A DNA stretch of 64,000 nt from Thermoanaerobaculia bacterium (GTDB lineage: Bacteria > Acidobacteriota > Thermoanaerobaculia > Gp7-AA8), in assembly GCA_017883205.1 (NCBI GenBank), contig JADGNZ010000011.1, forward strand, positions 90,444 to 154,443, given 5' to 3'. Made by a program: the position numbers and the translations under genes. Shown here piece by piece: positions 8,033 to 18,006 of this stretch (position 1 is the first letter of the stretch; every line of letters starts with the position of its first letter). A model generated the notes under the pieces. It searched no databases and was not told the DNA's origin. It saw only the letters and a list, made by a program, of their open reading frames with translations.

Positions 8033-8764
8033 CTACACGTACATCGCGGCGGCGGACTCCCACTCGTGCGCGATGTTGCGCATGATCAGGGCACAGTCGA
8101 AGGCGATGCTGCCGGCGGGGAAGAGCTCCTGATTCGAGAAGTAGCTCGACTCGACCGATTCGACGTGGAGCGGCTGAACTTCCCACGTCGTTGTGCGGAG
8201 GACGATGCCGTCGAGCATGTGCCCCGAGGCGGTCGCGGAATAGCCGAGGGATCCAGGTTCGAAGAATGCGGAGGCGTCAGCCAGCGACCCGAAGATGGAT
8301 CCAGCCGGTAACTCGGAAACGACGCTTGCCGCCACACGAACTCCTACTACATGGTCGCTCGACGCCATCTCGAGCCGAACGTGATTGCCGTCGTCGCTGA
8401 CGTCGAATCGAGCGCGATGGTGCTCGCCGGGGAAGAGTCTCCCGCCAGCCAGTTGATTCAGCAGCGAGCTGGAGTCGCGTCGCGGGATGTACACACCTTC
8501 GTGCTCGCCATCAGTGTCATTCCAGACGACTGCGAATCGGTGCGCGGCGTTCTCGCTCGATAGCCCCAGCATCTGGGGAAAGCGGCGCGGACGAATCCCT
8601 TCCAGGCGGATGAGGCAAATGCCGCCGACCGCGAAACCTGCGTGCAGCTTCGGCCGGAAGGGCGCTGGCAGTTGACGCTGTGCGGCGGCCGGATCGATAC
8701 GAAAATTGACGAGTAACCTGCGACGAATGATGCCGTGCACCCGAGGGAGACGCATCGCTTTCAC
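8033..8764 (-). CDS. DUF2071 (YqjF-like, acetoacetate-decarboxylase-fold) protein
   Basis: 243 aa. The opening RRRLLVNFRIDPAAAQRQLPAPFRP followed by GGICLIRLEGIRPRRFP is characteristic of DUF2071 proteins, which share the acetoacetate decarboxylase fold. Later blocks AVVWNDTDGEHEGVYIPRRDS and LFPGEHHRARFDV also fit. The acetoacetate decarboxylase lysine cannot be assigned, so enzymatic activity is open. It is cytosolic, with no leader. It is translated from an ATG that overlaps the stop of the 55-aa gene upstream (4 nt). Convergent with the secreted pair, only 14 bp apart. Confidence 0.75.
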   Translation of the reverse strand: MKAMRLPRVHGIIRRRLLVNFRIDPAAAQRQLPAPFRPKLHAGFAVGGICLIRLEGIRPRRFPQMLGLSSENAAHRFAVVWNDTDGEHEGVYIPRRDSSSLLNQLAGGRLFPGEHHRARFDVSDDGNHVRLEMASSDHVVGVRVAASVVSELPAGSIFGSLADASAFFEPGSLGYSATASGHMLDGIVLRTTTWEVQPLHVESVESSYFSNQELFPAGSIAFDCALIMRNIAHEWESAAAMYV

Positions 8765-8928
8765 GCCTCGCCCGTGAATCGATCGCCGATCCAGGCATTC
8801 CGCGCCTTCTCATCGCGCGCCGAGTAGAGAAACTGCGTCCACGTCTTCTGTTCGTGGATGACCGCGCCGAGCTCCCAGACGCAGAACACCGGGTAGTGCT
8901 TGTAGGAGTCGGGGACGTTGCCGGTCAT
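8761..8928 (-). CDS. Small protein of 55 aa coupled to the DUF2071 gene
   Basis: A 55-residue frame starting at ATG 8928 and ending with TGA that overlaps the DUF2071 start codon. The sequence is aromatic-rich (SYKHYPVFCVWELG, then TWTQFLYSARD) and soluble in character, with no membrane helix. The ATGA coupling, protein-like composition and lack of rare-residue runs argue that it is real. An unbroken frame continues upstream past 9400 on this strand but is antisense to the next gene. Family not recognised; presumably a partner of the DUF2071 protein. Confidence 0.65.
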   Translation of the reverse strand: MTGNVPDSYKHYPVFCVWELGAVIHEQKTWTQFLYSARDEKARNAWIGDRFTGEA

Positions 8929-8957
8929 TCGCAAATCATATCCGCCGCAGTAAAACC

Positions 8958-9022
8958 GTTTCACGCGGAGACGCGGAGGGGCGGAGAAATCACTCCGCGG
9001 TCTCCGCGTCTCCGCGTGAAAA
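8958..9022. repeat. Long palindrome TTTCACGCGGAGACGCGGAG / CTCCGCGTCTCCGCGTGAAA
   Basis: A near-perfect inverted repeat with arms of about 20 nt around a short spacer, between the divergent 55-aa gene and the secreted protein at 9070. A half copy occurs at 6743-6771. It is a dispersed palindromic element that could also act as a bidirectional terminator or as a structured leader. Confidence 0.75.
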
Positions 9023-9069
9023 ATCTGGCAGTGGTGCCATACTGGATTCCGAACCTTAAGGAGGATTCC

Positions 9070-9546
9070 GTGCCGGCAAGAAAGAGCACTTCGATTCTTG
9101 TATTGACGCTGACCACGATCGCTTTGCTCGCCGCTGCGGCCCACGCCGGTGCGCCTCTCAAGGGTGTCGACGTCAAGCTGGGAAAGGCTCCCGGCGGAGG
9201 AGCTTCCGCACGCACGACCAACGCCGACGGGAAGCTCGACCTCGGCGTTCTGCCGGCCGGCTCGTATTACCTGATCATCAGCGCTCCAAAGGGGACGGAC
9301 GTGACTCGCGATCCCGAGGCGCAGATCGAGATCAAGGGTGCGACGGGCGGCACGGTCAAGAAGCGTTGGGACTACGCGAAGAAGAAGGCGTTCGACGTCG
9401 CGCCTGCCGATTCGTCCGCGAGAGTCGCTGCGCCTGTCGGTGAGGAGAAGATCATCTTCACCTCCGACGGCATCCACCCGATCGTGATAGGCGCCAGCAC
9501 CAACGCCACAATCGTCAAATCCAAATCGAACATCACCAACAACTGA
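9070..9546 (+). CDS. Secreted protein with carboxypeptidase-regulatory-like (prealbumin-like) domain
   Basis: 158 aa from a GTG start at 9070 that is preceded by a good ribosome site AAGGAGG (9058-9064). A signal peptide (about 28 residues, ending AAAAHA) leads into LKGVDVKLGKAPGGGASARTT, then GKLDLGVLPAGSYYLII, the usual pattern of CarboxypepD_reg/prealbumin-like beta domains in which a modified ligand is presented on the surface. The tail is Ser/Asn-rich. Standing alone, it is probably extracellular or periplasmic; function unknown. Confidence 0.72.
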   Translation: MPARKSTSILVLTLTTIALLAAAAHAGAPLKGVDVKLGKAPGGGASARTTNADGKLDLGVLPAGSYYLIISAPKGTDVTRDPEAQIEIKGATGGTVKKRWDYAKKKAFDVAPADSSARVAAPVGEEKIIFTSDGIHPIVIGASTNATIVKSKSNITNN

Positions 9547-9608
9547 CGAGGGTTAACTCTATCGTCATCGTCGAGGCCATCCGCCGTTTCCTCGCTGCAC
9601 ACGAACTT

Positions 9609-10901
9609 ATGCAGCGGCCGATCGTGGCTGCCGTCTCGGGCGGCGGCGACTCCACCGCGCTTCTCGTTGCGCTCGTGGAGATCGGCGACATCAAATTCTC
9701 CGCCGCGCACGTCAACCATCACCTTCGCGGCGCCGAATCCGATGACGACGAGGCCTACGTTCGCGAGCTCTGCGCGCGATATGACATCCCGCTGCGCGTC
9801 GCCGATGGCACGCTCGATCCCGAGGCCGTCCGGCATCGCGGCGTCGAGGCAGCGGCGCGCGAAGTGCGCCACGCACGGCTGCGCGAGATCGCCGGCGACG
9901 CGCTCATCGCCACTGCGCATCAGAAGAACGATCAGGCCGAGACGGTGATGATGCGCCTCATGACTGGAGGCGGCACCGCCGCGCTGCGCGGCATCCATCC
10001 CGTCCGCGACGACGGCATCATCCGTCCGCTGCTGGATGTGACACGCAAGGAGATCGAGCGTTTCCTCGCCGAGCGCAACATCACTCCCCGCTTCGATCGC
10101 TCGAACGCCGATCCGCGCTTCCTCCGCAACCGCGTCCGGGCCATGCTTCGCGACTTCGACGACAGCGTCATCGACAACCTCGCCGCCGTCGCCGATCAAG
10201 CGCGGCAACAGTGGCCCATTCTCGAACAGGCCATCGACGCCGCCGAGGATGTGATCGCGTCCGAGGAGGAGACGCGATTCCGATCGATGCCGGAGAACGC
10301 CTGGCTGCGTCAGGCCCTGCTCCTCCGCCACATCCGGCGTCTCGACCCCGAGGCGCGAGACATCTCCGCGGAGGATCTCGCCCGGCTGGTGCAGTCAACG
10401 AGTCGAACCTCCGTTACACGATCCGTCGAGCTGCTCGTCGAAGGCAACGAGATCGTCCTCCGTCGCCGGAACGGCGACACGCTCACCCCCGACTTCGAAA
10501 TCGAGATCGAAGCAGGCACCGAGGTGCTCATCCCGGAGATCGCAACGAGGGTCCGCATCCAACCGACAACCGACAACCGACAACGCACGCCGCCAGGCGT
10601 GCAGCTCATCCAGCTAAGCAAAGGCGCCAAACCCCACTTCACTATCCGCAACCGCCGCCACGGCGACCGCTTCCGCCCCCTCGGCATGTCCCACGACAAA
10701 AAGCTGAAGGATCTGCTGATTGATCGTAAGATTGCCGCTGCGTCGCGCGATCGCATTCCTCTCCTCATCTGGCAGGGAGCGATCGTCTGGGTGGCTGGCG
10801 TCGAAGTCTCGGATCTGTTCAAAGTGACAGGCGAGGCTGCCGACCTTTATGAGGTCGCGATTGAGAAAGTTCACGAAAGCCTTCAGCGCCCGGGAGATTG
10901 A
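9609..10901 (+). CDS. tilS: tRNA(Ile)-lysidine synthase
   Basis: Adds lysine to C34 of the CAT-anticodon tRNA-Ile so that it reads AUA. The PP-loop motif AAVSGGGDSTALL (residues 7-19) and HVNHHLRGAESDDDE (about 37-51) are diagnostic; the C-terminal domain follows after residue 300. ATG 9609 places the PP-loop unusually near the N-terminus. The frame is open upstream and reads a helix-like EAIRRFLAAHEL, but without an obvious ATG, GTG or TTG, so a non-standard upstream start is possible. Between the catalytic and C-terminal parts the codons carry a dispersed CGACAAC repeat (see 10558-10585). Its 3' end overlaps hpt by 53 nt, giving the conserved order tilS-hpt-ftsH. Confidence 0.92.
   Translation: MQRPIVAAVSGGGDSTALLVALVEIGDIKFSAAHVNHHLRGAESDDDEAYVRELCARYDIPLRVADGTLDPEAVRHRGVEAAAREVRHARLREIAGDALIATAHQKNDQAETVMMRLMTGGGTAALRGIHPVRDDGIIRPLLDVTRKEIERFLAERNITPRFDRSNADPRFLRNRVRAMLRDFDDSVIDNLAAVADQARQQWPILEQAIDAAEDVIASEEETRFRSMPENAWLRQALLLRHIRRLDPEARDISAEDLARLVQSTSRTSVTRSVELLVEGNEIVLRRRNGDTLTPDFEIEIEAGTEVLIPEIATRVRIQPTTDNRQRTPPGVQLIQLSKGAKPHFTIRNRRHGDRFRPLGMSHDKKLKDLLIDRKIAAASRDRIPLLIWQGAIVWVAGVEVSDLFKVTGEAADLYEVAIEKVHESLQRPGD
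10558..10585. repeat. CCGACAA repeat inserted in tilS coding sequence
   Basis: Four tandem copies of the heptamer ACCGACA/ACCGACAAC encode TTDNRQRT inside TilS. The same repeat appears non-coding at 43239-43258. Its placement in a linker suggests a tolerated insertion. Confidence 0.7.
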
Positions 10902-11376
10902 ACAGCGCGTGGCCGCGCTGGCGGCGGAGATTCGCGACGATGCCGGCGACGCTCCCCTCTTCCTCCTCGGCATCCTCAAAGGCGCATCGTGCTTCCTGCC
11001 CGATCTCCTGCGCAGGATTCCGGGTGACGCCGGCTACGGCTTCATCGACGTTGTCCGCGACGTCGCCGACGCCGATACCGCCGCCGCGCTGGAGATCACC
11101 TACCTGAGCTGGATCGACATCCGCGACCGGAACGTCTACGTCGTCAAAGATGTCGTGTCGACCGGCGTCATCGAGACCTACCTGATGATGCAGCTTCGCC
11201 AGAAACAGCCGTCGAGCCTCAAGCTGGTCGCCCTCCTCGACCGCCCCGACGCGCGCACCGTCGACTTGACGGTCGATTTCCGCGCTTTCGAGGCCAGCGA
11301 GGGCCCTTACGCCGGCTACGGCCTCGAGTTCGAAGGCCGTTTCGGAAACCTGCCGTACATTGCGTCCGTTAAATAG
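10849..11376 (+). CDS. hpt: Hypoxanthine phosphoribosyltransferase
   Basis: Salvages hypoxanthine (and usually guanine) with PRPP to give IMP or GMP. 175 aa, the normal length. The block GILKGASCFLPDLLRRI at 41-57, the PRPP-binding loop VYVVKDVVSTGVIETYL at 96-112, and GYGLEFEGRFGNLPYI at 156-171 follow the bacterial Hpt order. The PRPP motif normally begins with two acidic residues (ED); here it is KD, an unusual substitution at the first position. The start overlaps tilS by 53 nt; ftsH follows after 200 bp. Cytosolic. Confidence 0.9.
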   Translation: MRSRLRKFTKAFSAREIEQRVAALAAEIRDDAGDAPLFLLGILKGASCFLPDLLRRIPGDAGYGFIDVVRDVADADTAAALEITYLSWIDIRDRNVYVVKDVVSTGVIETYLMMQLRQKQPSSLKLVALLDRPDARTVDLTVDFRAFEASEGPYAGYGLEFEGRFGNLPYIASVK

Positions 11377-11423
11377 AACTTGTTGGCAGGGTTACGGGGT
11401 TTCGCGACCGGGACGCCCAGCAA

Positions 11424-11512
11424 CCCAGAAACCATGCACCCCACCCACACCCCACACCCTACCCCCCACCCCCCGACCACCCCCCGACCCAGAATTTCAC
11501 CCCCCGCCGCCC
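11424..11512 (-). promoter_or_regulatory. C-rich tract, potential G-quadruplex (minus strand) before ftsH
   Basis: The 200-bp gap between hpt and ftsH is extremely C-rich on the plus strand. Four runs of six C lie at 11462-11467, 11469-11474, 11480-11485 and 11500-11505, with further CCCC runs before them. The minus strand could fold as a G-quadruplex and the plus strand as an i-motif. Whether it affects ftsH transcription is not known. Confidence 0.55.
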
Positions 11513-11576
11513 CGTTCTTCGACACGGCAGTCAATGGCACGCACGAAGCATTCGCGTGCTCCCCTTGGAGGTTTGA

Positions 11577-13529
<1,953 letters not shown>

Positions 13530-13607
13530 CTTCACGAACCGAATCGCAATGTCAGGGCCGCCGCAATGCGGCCCTTTTTCTTCTCAGCGAAGTGCTACGA
13601 TCGAGTC

Positions 13608-13846
13608 ATGAGTCCAACTGTTTTCCGAGATGGACCCTATCGGTTTTACTTCAACTCCCGGGAAGAGGATCGAATGCACGTGCACGTCGAATCGCCCGAG
13701 GGTGAGGTCAAGGTGTGGCTTGAGCCTCGCATCGAACTGGCGCAGAATCAAGGGTCGCAGAGCGAGAGGTAAGGAAGATCATTCGTATCCTGGAACAACG
13801 ACATGTCGAAGTTGAAGAGCGCTGGCGTCAGCACAGGAGAAGTTGA
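13608..13846 (+). pseudogene. DUF4160 protein, frameshifted (toxin-like partner)
   Basis: ATG 13608 begins MSPTVFRDGPYRFYF, then MHVHVESPEGEVKVWLEP, the hallmark of DUF4160 proteins, which usually pair with DUF2442 proteins in putative toxin-antitoxin modules. The frame stops at 13772 after ELAQNQG. The missing C-terminus is present in another frame: REVRKIIRILEQRHVEVEER and on to TGA at 13844-13846. A single missing G near CAAGGGTCG (about 13749-13757) explains the break. It could be a true mutation, a homopolymer sequencing error, or, less likely, a programmed frameshift. Confidence 0.75.
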
Positions 13847-14087
13847 AGTTACCAGTATCTCCAGGCACGGCTTCTGGCTGTACCTTGGCGGACGCGAGCT
13901 CTTCGTCGACTTTGGCGAGTTTCCCTGGTTCGCAGAGGCTCCTGTCAATAAGGTCCTGAATGTCCGCTGGCCAGCACCGGATCACTTGAACTGGCCCGAG
14001 CTGGACATCGACCTCTCCGTCGAATCGATTGAGAACCCTGAGCGATTTCCACTTCACTTTGATCCTATGGAGCGAAGCGCGGAATGA
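13803..14087 (+). CDS. DUF2442 protein (putative antitoxin)
   Basis: 94 aa. ISRHGFWLYLGGRELFVDFGEFPWF followed by the tail HLNWPELDIDLSVESIENPERFPL is the standard DUF2442 pattern. Such proteins are encoded immediately after DUF4160 genes, with overlapping frames, and are thought to act as antitoxins; the role is inferred from gene pairing. Here the ATG lies 44 nt inside the 3' end of the frameshifted DUF4160 gene, so translation coupling would be lost or altered if the frameshift is real. The protein itself is intact. Confidence 0.8.
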   Translation: MSKLKSAGVSTGEVEVTSISRHGFWLYLGGRELFVDFGEFPWFAEAPVNKVLNVRWPAPDHLNWPELDIDLSVESIENPERFPLHFDPMERSAE

Positions 14088-14143
14088 TTCTCCGCGCGAG
14101 TGCTACCACTCCGACCAACTACCTTGGCGTGGGGTGAAGACTG

Positions 14144-14602
14144 ATGGGGACAATTGATCCTGGATACTGGTTGAACCGACGAAGGCTGCTCGTCGTCGCG
14201 CTTTCTGTTCTTGCAGCGATGGTGGTTTGCGTCTGCAGACCCCAATCACCCAAATCCGAGATGCAGAAGCGCGCCTTTCAACGAAATCGCGAGGCCCTGA
14301 AAGAGGAGATGGCCACTGATGCCCGGCTTAGTTCCCTCTATCAGCGAAAGGCCGCGGACGTATCAAAGGAAATGGGGCCCCCGGCAGCAACGTCTCCATG
14401 CCCCGGCGCCAATCGCTGCTGGTATTACGAGGCCAACCACGTACCCCGAGCCAACGCTCCGAAATACTTTGTCTGCCTCTCGAATGATGACTCAGTGATT
14501 TGCGAAGGACGCCTTCAGATCCTCCAACCCTCCGGCATGCACTCAAGCCGCGGGCCCGTGAAGACAGTGGTCCCGCGCCCTGCCGGGTCCCAAGTGCAGT
14601 AG
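14144..14602 (+). CDS. Hypothetical membrane-anchored or exported protein (152 aa)
   Basis: An N-terminal hydrophobic helix (about residues 14-30, LLVVALSVLAAMVVCVC) follows two arginines and ends in cysteines, so it may be a lipoprotein or a signal anchor. The rest is charged, then contains a four-cysteine segment (CPGANRCWYYEANHV, then YFVCLSND and VICEGR) that could form two disulphides outside the membrane. No family is recognised. A conserved-looking zinc-ribbon membrane protein follows 61 bp downstream on the same strand. Confidence 0.55.
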   Translation: MGTIDPGYWLNRRRLLVVALSVLAAMVVCVCRPQSPKSEMQKRAFQRNREALKEEMATDARLSSLYQRKAADVSKEMGPPAATSPCPGANRCWYYEANHVPRANAPKYFVCLSNDDSVICEGRLQILQPSGMHSSRGPVKTVVPRPAGSQVQ

Positions 14603-14663
14603 CATTAGGCCTGCGGGTCCGCGCGACCGAACCTGGGTCCGTTGGACGACCAGGAGACAGCCG

Positions 14664-15041
14664 ATGACGAACCCCTCACCGTCGGACTCCGGATCACCCC
14701 TTTTCGATACGCTGCCCTGTCCGCACTGCGCAGAGCCGATGCGCATTCAAATCCGGCTTCGAAGCCTGCCGTTTCGATGCCCTAAGTGTCGCGGGTACTC
14801 TGCTTTCCCGTTTGAATCGCGCGTTCAGTCGGCCTTCATACTCATCGTCGTCGGCCTTGCGACTGTGCTTCTGTGCAAGCTGTTCGCGCTGGATAAGGCA
14901 TCGACCTTTCCCGAGATTGTTGCCTGGATGGGTGTACTTGTCGGTGGAATGCTCGTGGGCGCCCGTCTCGTCGCACGCTCAATGCGGGCAACGGCGACAC
15001 ACCTCGTCAAGGTCCGGCGGCCGTTGTGGTTGTTTTGGTGA
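14664..15041 (+). CDS. Zinc-ribbon protein with two transmembrane helices
   Basis: 125 aa. Residues 19-43 form a zinc ribbon with two pairs, CPHC and CPKC, and two hydrophobic helices follow at about 56-73 and 85-101 ([38 protein letters not shown]). The tail is basic, so the C-terminus is probably cytoplasmic. Proteins of this build are common and usually unassigned. Same strand as the preceding exported protein, possibly co-transcribed. Confidence 0.6.
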   Translation: MTNPSPSDSGSPLFDTLPCPHCAEPMRIQIRLRSLPFRCPKCRGYSAFPFESRVQSAFILIVVGLATVLLCKLFALDKASTFPEIVAWMGVLVGGMLVGARLVARSMRATATHLVKVRRPLWLFW

Positions 15042-15115
15042 CCGCCAAACCGAGCGGCGAGCAGGCCGCCGATCCCACGTGCGTTACGACGATACCTCTC
15101 CGATCAACGACAGCC

Positions 15116-15574
15116 CTACTGCTGCCGCCCCGCGTACTTGCCCGGCTCGGCGCGGAACGAGACGGCGACCCGGTTCCAGCCATTGATCACGACGACGGCC
15201 CAGGTGAGGTTCACCAGTTCCTCCTCGCTGAAATGGCGGCGTGCTTCTTCGTACACGTCGTCCGGAACGTGGGTCTCGCTGACGAGTGTGACCGCTTCGG
15301 TCCACGCCAGAGCGGCGCGCTCGCGATCGCTGTAGAAGGGAGCCTCGCGCCATGCGTCCAGCAGGAAGATTCGCTGCTCCGTCTCTCCCGCGGTGCGCGC
15401 GTCGATCGTGTGCATGTCCAGGCAGTACGCACAGCCGTTGATCTGCGACGCGCGGATCTTGATCAGCTCCAGCAGGGAATGTTCGAGTCCACAGTTCTCC
15501 ACGAAGGCGTTCAGCGCGAGCATCGCGCGGAGGCCTCCGGGAGAGGCCGATGCATAGTCGGGGCGGGCTTTCAT
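15116..15574 (-). CDS. Carboxymuconolactone decarboxylase / AhpD-family protein
   Basis: 152 aa. The core [19 protein letters not shown] at about 38-56 contains the redox CxxC followed by His three residues later, the AhpD-like peroxidase motif. The surrounding order ([41 protein letters not shown]) is typical of the CMD family. A role in alkylhydroperoxidase-type thiol chemistry is more likely than lactone decarboxylation. The gene stands alone on the minus strand between a zinc-ribbon gene and the ftsH fragment. Confidence 0.85.
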   Translation of the reverse strand: MKARPDYASASPGGLRAMLALNAFVENCGLEHSLLELIKIRASQINGCAYCLDMHTIDARTAGETEQRIFLLDAWREAPFYSDRERAALAWTEAVTLVSETHVPDDVYEEARRHFSEEELVNLTWAVVVINGWNRVAVSFRAEPGKYAGRQQ

Positions 15575-15671
15575 CGGATCGGCTCCTTCTCAATCGGCGA
15601 GTGGCCGCGATTCTATGCCGGCCATTCCAATCCTCCGCCCAGCTTTCGCTCGCAGCGGATCAAGAAAGTGC

Positions 15672-15913
15672 AAGCGATGCTGGCCGTGCTGATGGGCGGC
15701 CGTCTGGCCGAGGAGATCTTCATCGGCGAGATCACAACGGGCGCCGGCAACGACATCGAGCGCGCCTCGGCCATGGCCCGCCGCATGGTCTGCGAATGGG
15801 GCATGTCCGACCTCGGACCCGTCACCTTCGCCAAGAAAGAAGAAGCCATCCTCCTCGGCCGCGAGTTCGCCCAGCACCAGGACTTCTCCGAAGCCACCGC
15901 CGTCGAGATCGAC
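15672..15913 (+). pseudogene. Internal ftsH fragment (242 bp)
   Basis: Matches ftsH 12982-13223 (codons 469-549) at a constant offset of 2690 with no gaps; I count about 11 mismatches in 242 bp. Seven are synonymous and four to five change a residue (E to D, G to A, F to L, N to A), so the source was a functional ftsH under selection and not a recent direct copy. Both edges are abrupt. The longer frame running through it from 15026 is an accidental fusion. Confidence 0.9.
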
Positions 15914-15936
15914 GTTGCGCAGTATTCTAGGCAACA

Positions 15937-16893
15937 GTGGCTATTCTCGACTCCGGCGACAAGTTCTGCCTGCTCTCGGTCGAAGGGTGCGTATCGGCCC
16001 CGCAAACCGATGTTCAGCTCTCGGATGGTACTTGGGCACTAACCAAACTGCCGGTCGAACTTAGTCCAACCTGGCAGAAATCGATAGGCGAACTCCGGAC
16101 GAATGCTCTGCAGCGTGCAAACTTTCTATTGCTTCGCACCTTGCCGAACGGAAGCCCAGGCAACCTGGACGACGAGCACGAGCAACTCAAACGGGAGGTC
16201 ACGGATACTTTTTGGCTGCTTCAGCTTTCCGGCCCGCTCCGATATCAAACCGCAACAGCCATGCTCGGCCGAGCTGATTCGCAAGGCGACATCATCTCTC
16301 AAGTTATTCAGCTCAAACACTTCTACGAAACAAGGGGAACACCGCTGCCTGCTGTTACGGAACAACGGCTGGAGGAGGCCGTCGCCTCTCGTCAGGTCAG
16401 AGCGCAAATGCGCGGCAAACCCGAGTTTGCGCGGTTCGGACGTGGCATATCCATTCTCACTGAAGGATTGGCGGAGTACGCTGGATCCGAGAGGCTTCAT
16501 CAGTTTCTTCGCTCGCTCGAAGCGCTGATCCTTCCGGAAACCGGCAAAACTCGAAAACAGCTAATTTCAAGGGCCAAGTTACTCACCACAGCGTCAGTCG
16601 GCACCGGTCTTGTGCTTGGTCAGCTCTTCGACATGCGGAGCGATATCGAACATGTCCACGATCTCAGCCGAACGATTCAATACCTACCAGCCACCGATCG
16701 CGAAGCAGTTGCCCTTCGTCGAACCCGTCAGGCGGAGGCTCTCGCATGTTTTGCCTACCGAAGAGTCTTCGCCGACGCAGCTCTGAGAGTCAACTTCGAG
16801 TCCGATCACACCATTCATGACTTTTGGGTGCAAGATCAGCTTGCAGTTCGGAAGGTTTGGAGCCAGTCGCTAGATCTGCTCGCGGTTCCGTAA
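15937..16893 (+). CDS. Hypothetical protein with HEPN-like RxxxxH motif
   Basis: 318 aa from a GTG at 15937, 23 nt after the ftsH fragment. Mostly helical. The C-terminal third contains [14 protein letters not shown] (about residues 230-243), an R-4x-H motif placed after a long helix, as in HEPN ribonucleases of the ApeA-like type, followed by another helix [14 protein letters not shown]. The N-terminal 90 residues are beta-rich and may sense a ligand. Codon use is more AT-rich than in the housekeeping genes. If HEPN is correct, RNA cleavage in phage defence or stress is likely; this is a motif-level inference. Confidence 0.5.
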   Translation: MAILDSGDKFCLLSVEGCVSAPQTDVQLSDGTWALTKLPVELSPTWQKSIGELRTNALQRANFLLLRTLPNGSPGNLDDEHEQLKREVTDTFWLLQLSGPLRYQTATAMLGRADSQGDIISQVIQLKHFYETRGTPLPAVTEQRLEEAVASRQVRAQMRGKPEFARFGRGISILTEGLAEYAGSERLHQFLRSLEALILPETGKTRKQLISRAKLLTTASVGTGLVLGQLFDMRSDIEHVHDLSRTIQYLPATDREAVALRRTRQAEALACFAYRRVFADAALRVNFESDHTIHDFWVQDQLAVRKVWSQSLDLLAVP

Positions 16894-17310
16894 CCTAGGC
16901 GGCTGACGTTGCCGCCGACCACGGTGCCGTTCGTTGGCTCGGCGGTCGAGCTGCCTTCATGCGACCCCCAAACTTCCCGGCCTATATCTTCGCGGAATAG
17001 ACATCCGCCAGTCCTGACCTATACTCGTGGTGTGAGCGAGACCTTGGCGCGACGATATTTGCCGGCTACCCCCCCGAATGTCGCGATCACCGAGCAGGAT
17101 CTTTGGAACGATGCATCGGAGCTTGCAAAATGGGGTCAGGTCCGAAGTTGAAAGTGACGGACCACGAGTTCGGCCCGAGTCGCCATCTCTGACCGTCACT
17201 TTCAACTTCGGACCTGACCCTATTTCGCAAACTGTCGCCTTGGGCTTCGCCAACATCACTCCGCCGCTTTCCTGGAGTCGACTAGTCTTTGTTCGCGATA
17301 AAATATCAGA
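16894..17310. other. Gene-free region with attC-like remnant and REP palindrome
   Basis: 16915-16948 contains GCCGACCACGGTGCCGTTCG followed by TTGGC, alignable to the core of the attC-like site at 18001 (GCCGACC, CTGCCGTTC, TTTGGC), but no closing GTTRRRY box was found. The REP-type palindrome of 17132-17220 fills much of the rest. No gene seen. Confidence 0.4.
17132..17220. repeat. GGGGTCAGGTC-type long palindrome (REP family), copy 1
   Basis: Arms GGGGTCAGGTCCGAAGTTGA and its complement flank a spacer of about 26 nt; weaker pairing extends to about 17124-17229. GGGGTCAGGTC ends of this kind are typical of elements mobilised by REP-associated tyrosine transposases. Copy 2 (20445-20535) is nearly identical, including the spacer. 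Confidence 0.85.
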
Positions 17311-18006
17311 GTGAGTTCGGGTCGTGATCGCGACGTCGACTTCGCCGCCGCGTTGAACAAGCGCTGGTGGGCGAAACCTACCGTGTGGGTATCCGCCGTC
17401 TCAATGGCCGTATCGTGCGCAGCGCTTGTCATCGCAATCCGCGGAAGTTTTATCGCCGGCGCATCTTTAGAGTTATCGGCAAGGCAATTCGCGGCCGAGC
17501 GTCAACCCATCTGGCTCGCCTCGCCGGACGAACGACACGAATCGCTCGTCATAAAACCTTTAGATCCTTCGATGGCCCTCCAGTCAGCGACAGTAATCTA
17601 TCCGAAGGCTGTGTCGAACCAGGAGTGGGGGATCTTGCCTCCGGATTTTCGGGTATTCGTGGTTAGTCCGGCGTTCGACCTAGCCGCCGTCATCGGGAAA
17701 AGTCTGCCTACGAAACAAGCTTATACACAGCTCTCGCTGGGCGCTCACCTGCCGGTCGTGATCGCGTCGCACTATGCCGTTAAGGGCGAGGGGTTTGTGG
17801 ATCATAGTTTATACGCACTAACTTACGATTTCGTCGTCAGCGAAACACCGCATAACCCAGTCTCCGTCAAGTTCACCGGCATGGAATTCGTTCGCCGCCT
17901 CGAACCTTCCGAAAACGAACGCCAAGTAGTCGAGGAGGCTTGGTCCAAGTTTGGTTTGCCGTCTCCAGCTACCACAACGCCTGGAGCGCAAAAGCCGGTT
18001 GCCTAA
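17311..18006 (+). CDS. Hypothetical single-pass membrane protein (231 aa)
   Basis: GTG start at 17311. Short cytoplasmic head, one transmembrane helix (about 24-46, VWVSAVSMAVSCAALVIAI), then about 180 residues likely outside or in the periplasm and beta-rich. No family recognised. The stop codon TAA lies inside the sequence GCCTAAC that begins the attC-like site at 18001, the arrangement seen in integron gene cassettes. Composition resembles the neighbouring accessory genes. Confidence 0.65.
   Translation: MSSGRDRDVDFAAALNKRWWAKPTVWVSAVSMAVSCAALVIAIRGSFIAGASLELSARQFAAERQPIWLASPDERHESLVIKPLDPSMALQSATVIYPKAVSNQEWGILPPDFRVFVVSPAFDLAAVIGKSLPTKQAYTQLSLGAHLPVVIASHYAVKGEGFVDHSLYALTYDFVVSETPHNPVSVKFTGMEFVRRLEPSENERQVVEEAWSKFGLPSPATTTPGAQKPVA

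Noticed and set aside
15026..16042. 338-aa plus frame including the ftsH fragment
   Set aside because: It joins the antisense of the AhpD-like gene, the ftsH fragment and the start of the HEPN-like gene by chance.
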